The notes under the pieces were generated by a model. It was not told where the DNA came from, searched no databases, and was given only the letters and a program-made list of their open reading frames with translations. Of a stretch of 18,430 bases of DNA, positions 14,690 to 18,430 are shown piece after piece (within the stretch, counting starts at the first letter, position 1; every line of letters starts with the position of its first letter). Location of the stretch: assembly GCA_964652825.1 (NCBI GenBank), contig CAZZCU010000036.1, forward strand, positions 1 through 18,430, read 5' to 3'. A program made the translations under genes and the position numbers. The DNA is from CAZZCU01 sp964652825. GTDB taxonomy: Bacteria; Bdellovibrionota_B; Oligoflexia; Oligoflexales; CAZZCU01.

Positions 14690-15382
14690 CTAAGGCGCTG
14701 GAATCTGACCCTTTTTATTCCTAAACTCCTGGAACCCTGGTTTTAACAATTCAACCACCTGCTCCACCGAGTCCACCACCACAAGACGATCTAAATCCGT
14801 TTGATCCAGCAACCCTCGTTGCAAGGGCTCCTTGCGCAACCAGTCCAGAAAACCCGACCACATATCCGTGCCCACCAAGATAATCGGGCGCGCCGGGATG
14901 TGCCCTACCTGAATCAGCTGCCAGGTGTAGAGAAGCTCCAGCAAGGTACCAATACCGCCGGCGGTAACCACGATGGCATGCGTGATACGCATGAAATCGT
15001 CCAACCGCGACGAAAAGCGCCGGTGCATGTACTTGGAGTCAAGATGCGAGTTAGCATCGGCCTCAAATGGCAGCTGAATCGGCAAGCCGATGGAGCGCGT
15101 GTGATTGGCACCTTCTTTGGCGCCGCGGTTGGCGGCTTCCATCAACCCGGGACCACCGCCGGTCACAACGTCAATCCCCAGCTGCGACAACGCTTTGGCC
15201 AGACTGAACACCTGCCGGTACTCTTCGGTATCCGGCTTGATCCGGGCGGAGCCAAAAATACAGATACGATAAAAATCAGGGCCGATTTCGTTAACCAGCG
15301 TATCAAGATCAGCGATAATATCATTCAACTGATTGATTTTTTTACTAAGAAACTTGCGAACCTTGGCTTGCTGAACTTCCAT
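14690..15382 (-). CDS. LOG-family (TIGR00730-type) protein, putative nucleoside-monophosphate phosphoribohydrolase
   Basis: The product (230 aa) has the Rossmann-like LOG fold, once annotated as lysine decarboxylase, whose members release the base from adenosine-type monophosphates. Motifs are IFGSARI (42-48), VTGGGPGLMEAANRGAKEG (73-91), the basic helix around SSRLDDF (124-130) and TAGGIGTLLEL (140-150). The last corresponds to PGGxGTxxE with the proline replaced by Ala141; the glutamate, Glu149, is kept. The first 35 residues form an extra helical stretch. AGGTGG precedes the ATG. It lies upstream of the PilZ gene and divergent from gspC. The exact substrate cannot be read from sequence. 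Confidence 0.82.
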   Translation of the reverse strand: MEVQQAKVRKFLSKKINQLNDIIADLDTLVNEIGPDFYRICIFGSARIKPDTEEYRQVFSLAKALSQLGIDVVTGGGPGLMEAANRGAKEGANHTRSIGLPIQLPFEADANSHLDSKYMHRRFSSRLDDFMRITHAIVVTAGGIGTLLELLYTWQLIQVGHIPARPIILVGTDMWSGFLDWLRKEPLQRGLLDQTDLDRLVVVDSVEQVVELLKPGFQEFRNKKGQIPAP

Positions 15383-15475
15383 GCAAGTCCACCTCTCATA
15401 CCTTGGGAAACCATGACCATAAAGTTACCGGCTTAGTCTAACAGATCTTGTCTGGACGGCAAATGCATAGGTTTT

Positions 15476-16267
15476 TTGTCGGGGAATAGGATACAATTCA
15501 TATTAAATCGTTATCAACTTATCGGCTTTGCAGGTTCTCCAGTGCGGACGTCGTTTAGCCAAATTTTTATCTTGCTGGTGATTATCAGTTGCGGGGTTTC
15601 GCACGCGCAGCCGCAATCATATACCGATGGTATCGAGCTTGGCATCACCATGATGGGCAGCATCACCAATGCCGACCCGCAAAAAAGCGTTGCCCTGGTA
15701 AAAGAAATTAACAGCGGCAAAGTCTCAGCCGTGCGCCGCGGTCATCGGCTCGGCAACTATATCGTTGGTGAAGTGACTTTCCGCTATATGATTCTGACCA
15801 AAGGTGCTGAGAATTTTCTGGTTTACCAAAGCAAATTTGCCGGCGAATTTTTGCGTGCCAATGATAGCGCACCAGCGTCGACCGACAATGCCACAACCTT
15901 TGCGCTGCAAGATAATTATTCCGAAGAAGGTTTTGAGCGGCGCGGCGGTAAAGTCCAGATGAATGCGTCTTATCGTAATCAACTCATCAACAAAGATCTA
16001 AGCAAAGTTTTGATGCAGGCCACTGCTATCCCTGCCATCGAGAACGGCGAGGTCGTTGGCTTCAAACTACTGCAAATCGATGCCGACAGCATCTACGCCA
16101 AATCCGGATTTTTGGACCACGACGTCATCACGAACATCAATGGCCAGCCACTCAACAGCGCCGCCGGCGCCGTGCGGCTGCTGCAATCGCTGCGCGGCGA
16201 GAGCAATATCGAGATCGATTTTTTACGGGATGGAGTCGCGCAAAAGCTGTCGCTGAAGATTGATTAG
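15476..16267 (+). CDS. gspC: type II secretion system protein GspC-like (HR and PDZ domains)
   Basis: The product (263 aa from the TTG at 15476) has the make-up of GspC, the inner-membrane protein that links the secretin GspD to the inner platform. After a hydrophobic segment (about 30-41) come an HR-like domain (about 52-116, with LGITMMGSITNADPQKSVAL) and a C-terminal PDZ domain (about 185-263, with FKLLQIDADSIYAKSGFLD and VITNINGQPLNSA). The start is doubtful: TTG 15476 has only a weak AGG, while the GTG at 15542 would place MRTSFSQ directly before the hydrophobic segment and give a normal-length N-terminus. The segment ends in IISCGVSHAQ, which could be a plain anchor, a signal peptide (SHA|Q) or a lipobox. 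No other gsp gene is in the window; scattered gsp loci are known in, for example, Legionella. Confidence 0.72.
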   Translation: MSGNRIQFILNRYQLIGFAGSPVRTSFSQIFILLVIISCGVSHAQPQSYTDGIELGITMMGSITNADPQKSVALVKEINSGKVSAVRRGHRLGNYIVGEVTFRYMILTKGAENFLVYQSKFAGEFLRANDSAPASTDNATTFALQDNYSEEGFERRGGKVQMNASYRNQLINKDLSKVLMQATAIPAIENGEVVGFKLLQIDADSIYAKSGFLDHDVITNINGQPLNSAAGAVRLLQSLRGESNIEIDFLRDGVAQKLSLKID

Positions 16268-16291
16268 GGACGATGTGGAATCTAGGTTTTT

Positions 16292-16435
16292 CTAAAAGGT
16301 CTTCATTTTAACCCATGCAGCATCTGGCCCTCGTCCTGTACTTTTCAACTTCTTTGCGAGACGTTGCTCTCGTAATATCTTACGAATGTAATCAATTCCC
16401 ACTGTCGGGCACTTTTCAGTTAACTCAGAAATACC
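16292..16435 (-). pseudogene. remnant of a winged-helix-like C-terminal domain
   Basis: An open frame of 47 codons ends in TAG at 16292 and is cut off upstream by an in-frame TGA at 16436-16438, without a good start codon or ribosome binding site. The peptide looks like genuine protein: ISELTEKCPTVGIDYIRKIL, then REQRLAKKLKSTGRGPDAAW. A short helix pair, a spaced IRKIL helix and a turn with GRGPDAAW are the pattern of a winged helix-turn-helix tail, such as those found at the C-terminus of some Fic-family proteins; that assignment is from memory of the pattern and is tentative. The rest of the gene is missing, so this is probably a decayed fragment left after deletion or insertion. Confidence 0.45.
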
Positions 16436-16471
16436 TCAATTAGGTATTACACTACAATATAGTACCTAATT
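16430..16471. repeat. three copies of an AATTAGGTA-type 9-mer
   Basis: AATTAGGTA (16438-16446) recurs as its exact complement TACCTAATT (16463-16471), and a third, near copy lies in reverse before it (AATACCTCAATT, 16430-16441). The first two halves form a hairpin with a 7-bp stem (16430-16436 and 16442-16448). The cluster sits at the upstream edge of the gene remnant and could be an old operator or a recombination scar. Confidence 0.4.
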
Positions 16472-16626
16472 AATAGGCAAAGAGCCTTTACACCCTAAGT
16501 ATCTAAATTATATGCTAAAAGGCATCCATTCGGACGCTGGTGCGTTTATTGTTGGACTTGGTGGAGGTTAGACAGTACTACTCGAACCATCGGCGGTCTA
16601 GCGCCACTATTTAAAGAATCATCATT

Positions 16627-17625
16627 TTATAAACCGAACACTTTACAAGTCCGGCCCCAACTAACGCTCGGATCAGCTTTTGAGCAGAACTCACTTATCG
16701 ACTTAGGCTGAATGCTTGACCGCAAACTCGATAAATCTTCAATCTTTGCATTCAACTCAGCATAATCAGTACGCGCGTTGCTGTAGCTAACATTCAATCC
16801 TACTCGCGCTTCGTGGAATTCAAACTGTATTGTTCCTTCTTCGAAAGCTGTCGTGCTTTCGTTACTAACTCCAGGCTCAGGTCCAATCGTTATACTATGC
16901 GGATCTTCAATAAAATAACCACAAAGTGGAGTAGGTGTGGGTTGTTCAACCTCGCCAGTTACAATGACGGTATTCCAAAAATTCAAAACCGAGCGGTAAT
17001 CATTAGGTGACATTTCGGAACAAGAAAGATAACTGTCTTCTTTAAAGAAGACAGAAACCCATTCTGAAATGAAGAAAGGTTTTGGACCCAGGGTCAAGTC
17101 CAGTACCATCAACTTACCTTTAACGTTTAACACCGTACCGGTTCTAAACAAGAAGTCATAATCTTTTGAGAATACTTTATTTTTATATTGTATTTTCTGT
17201 GTCAAATGGCTGGGAACTAGAAGTTTAATCTTAGCAGTTCTCACATTAGGTGTTTCTACAAGCTTACGTGCCTGCTCTAATGATAACTCGGTCGGGATAT
17301 GAAAATTCTTTGGAAATTGGCCAGTTGTTGGGTCAATATTTGCGAGAGCATACGTCAATGCAAAGCTTTTATTCTCGTTATTATCTTTTGGATTGTAACT
17401 CCAAACGATGGGATGCAATTTGCTTTTGACATTTTCAACGGCAACCTTGACATCAGCAGCAGCCTTACTAAATAAAGCCGCCTTCTCGGAGCTTATTGGG
17501 GGCAGTTTTTCTAGCCACGGGTCCGTGCCGCTCGAGGTTTCTGCTACCATGGACGTACTAACTCTATCTTTACAGGCAAAAAGCAACATGCACGCCATGA
17601 CTAGGAGATAGGAGGTTCTAATCAT
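16627..17625 (-). CDS. putative lipoprotein, function unknown
   Basis: The product (332 aa) has a short basic start, a hydrophobic stretch and the lipobox LFAC with the lipidated Cys18 (MIRTSYLLVMACMLLFACKD), so it should be anchored to the membrane by lipid. The next residue is Lys, not Asp, which favours outer-membrane sorting. The mature part is not recognised; it ends with two cysteines (SEFCSKADPSVSWGRTCKVF) that may pair. The gene starts 12 bp after the exported coiled-coil protein on the same strand, and a weak AAGG overlaps that gene's stop, so the two probably share a transcript. Its A+T content is clearly higher than that of the genes left of 16,268, suggesting transfer or a recent gene. 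Confidence 0.65.
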   Translation of the reverse strand: MIRTSYLLVMACMLLFACKDRVSTSMVAETSSGTDPWLEKLPPISSEKAALFSKAAADVKVAVENVKSKLHPIVWSYNPKDNNENKSFALTYALANIDPTTGQFPKNFHIPTELSLEQARKLVETPNVRTAKIKLLVPSHLTQKIQYKNKVFSKDYDFLFRTGTVLNVKGKLMVLDLTLGPKPFFISEWVSVFFKEDSYLSCSEMSPNDYRSVLNFWNTVIVTGEVEQPTPTPLCGYFIEDPHSITIGPEPGVSNESTTAFEEGTIQFEFHEARVGLNVSYSNARTDYAELNAKIEDLSSLRSSIQPKSISEFCSKADPSVSWGRTCKVFGL

Positions 17626-17637
17626 ATGGAATAAACC

Positions 17638-18036
17638 TTAACAATTTGGTGTAGAGGCTCGTAAAAGCTCAATGGCTTGGGTACAGGCACGCAGAGCTCC
17701 TGCTTCGGTATCAAAATGGCTACCGGGATAGGAGTTAAATGAATCCGGACGTTCTCTTGTCACTTTAACAACATTACCATTTTGATAGATGTACGCAAGA
17801 TTCTGACGAACTGAATAAGAGTATTTATAATAAAAACCATAAGTAGTCGGCCTTTCAAAAACCACACAACTACTTGCATTTAAAAGACAAGATGACTCAA
17901 TTACTTCCGTCGGCGCGCTTTGCTGCTCTAGCAATTCAACCTTTTCTTCTAGAACTCGTACCCGTTCCTCGAGTGAGCTGGCATAAGCGCCTGTTCCCAA
18001 AATAAAAAAACTGAATGAAAACAAAACTTTAAACAT
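17638..18036 (-). CDS. small exported protein with N-terminal coiled coil, function unknown
   Basis: The product (132 aa) has a signal peptide (1-19, cut after AYA), then a short heptad pattern SLEERVRVLEEKVELLEQQ (21-39) that can form a coiled coil and so a small oligomer. The rest (about 48-132) is Tyr-rich, with four cysteines at 50, 57, 118 and 132, and probably forms a small disulfide-bonded domain in the periplasm or outside the cell. AGGGGA lies 5 nt before the ATG. It sits 26 bp after msrA and 12 bp before the lipoprotein gene on the same strand. I do not recognise the family. Confidence 0.62.
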   Translation of the reverse strand: MFKVLFSFSFFILGTGAYASSLEERVRVLEEKVELLEQQSAPTEVIESSCLLNASSCVVFERPTTYGFYYKYSYSVRQNLAYIYQNGNVVKVTRERPDSFNSYPGSHFDTEAGALRACTQAIELLRASTPNC

Positions 18037-18062
18037 AACAATCCCCTATCTATATTAATATA

Positions 18063-18430
18063 TTAGTCTCTCAGATAATGACATGTATAGCCGCCCGGAT
18101 TCTTTTTCAAATAATCTTGGTGATAGCTTTCAGCGGCGTAGAACTTATCAGCAAGAACGATGTCGGTGACGAGTTTGTTTTTCCATTTACCGGATTTGTC
18201 GACGTCGGCTTTGACACGCTCGGCGATCTTCTTTTGTTCATCGTCGTGATAGAAAATGGCGGAGCGATATTGGCTACCGATGTCATTGCCCTGACGATTG
18301 CGGGTGGTTGGATCGTGGAGACGAAAGAAATAGAGCAGGATGTCCTCATACCGGACTTTGCTGGGATCAAAAGTCACCTGAATGGCCTCCGCATGTCCGG
18401 AATTGCCCTTCTTGACGATTTCATAAGTGG
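18063..18430 (-). CDS. msrA: peptide methionine sulfoxide reductase MsrA, C-terminal part
   Basis: The frame runs off the right end of the window, so only about the last 122 residues are seen. It contains GHAEAIQVTFDP, the conserved stretch after the active-site region, then YFFRLHDPTTRNRQGNDIGS (the DPT...DxGxQYRS signature) and SAIFYHDDEQ. MsrA reduces the S form of methionine sulfoxide in proteins and repairs oxidative damage. The catalytic GCFW cysteine lies outside the window. The C-terminus NPGGYTCHYLRD holds a cysteine that may serve in recycling the enzyme. The GTG inside the frame at 18377 is not the start, because family residues continue upstream of it. Confidence 0.93.
   Translation of the reverse strand, partial: TYEIVKKGNSGHAEAIQVTFDPSKVRYEDILLYFFRLHDPTTRNRQGNDIGSQYRSAIFYHDDEQKKIAERVKADVDKSGKWKNKLVTDIVLADKFYAAESYHQDYLKKNPGGYTCHYLRD

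Larger units (their letters stand above)
16268..16626. other. 359-bp region without an intact gene at the start of the A+T-rich stretch
   Basis: The G+C content drops here. The region holds a 47-codon remnant on the minus strand (16292-16435), a cluster of three related 9-mers (16430-16471), and short stem-loops such as GGCG, loop GTCTAG, CGCC near 16592. No terminator for gspC with a clear stem and T tract was seen. It looks like a junction between the conserved chromosome and a variable insert. Confidence 0.5.

Noticed and set aside
16575..16600. GGTTCGAGT on the minus strand, resembling a tRNA T-loop
   Set aside because: The flanking bases do not form a 5-bp T stem, and no anticodon or acceptor stem could be built around it.
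18051..18062. Palindrome TATATTAATATA between msrA and the next gene
   Set aside because: It is low-complexity A+T sequence in a 26-bp gap, and such palindromes are expected by chance.
1..18430. CRISPR arrays, insertion sequences, transposase or integrase genes, rRNA genes
   Set aside because: No regularly spaced repeats, no terminal inverted repeats with a transposase frame, and no conserved RNA gene segments were seen in the window.

Overview
The window reads as chromosomal DNA of a gammaproteobacterium. The evidence is a ClpB, a PhoB-PhoR pair in the usual order, a short-type HPF, a GspC of the type II secretion system, and a YbhP-like/ClsB-like gene pair. It is not a standard enterobacterial arrangement: hpf is not seen next to rpoN or ptsN, and gspC stands without other gsp genes. 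Most of the window looks near 50-55% G+C by eye. The stretch from about 16,280 to 18,060 is clearly richer in A+T.

Layout from left to right: hpf (-) with a hairpin after it; a secreted protein carrying a Cys-His-Asp pattern like protein-glutaminase (+); clpB (-), which overlaps that gene tail to tail by 68 bp; a secreted protein made of two similar cysteine-containing modules (-); a divergently transcribed secreted papain-family peptidase (+); phoR and phoB (-); an EEP-family phosphodiesterase and a cardiolipin synthase-type PLD enzyme (+); a tandem universal stress protein (-); a secreted HEXXH metallopeptidase (+); a PilZ protein and a LOG-family protein (-); a GspC-like protein (+). Then comes the A+T-rich stretch, with a remnant of a winged-helix-like coding region and two genes for an exported lipoprotein and an exported coiled-coil protein (-). 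The window ends inside msrA (-).

Two themes stand out. The first is export: four secreted proteins, three of them probable enzymes acting on proteins, share the window with a gspC, which would fit type II secretion of degradative enzymes, although nothing here proves that route. The second is tight packing: three convergent pairs overlap at their 3' ends (68, 4 and 21 bp), and two same-strand pairs overlap by 11 and 13 bp.

I did not find a clear new multi-gene defence or mobile system. The best leads are the glutaminase-like protein, the stable hairpin directly 5' of the clpB ribosome binding site, the two-module cysteine protein beside the papain-like peptidase, and the A+T-rich insertion with its gene remnant and repeated 9-mers. 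Promoter calls are by eye and tentative.
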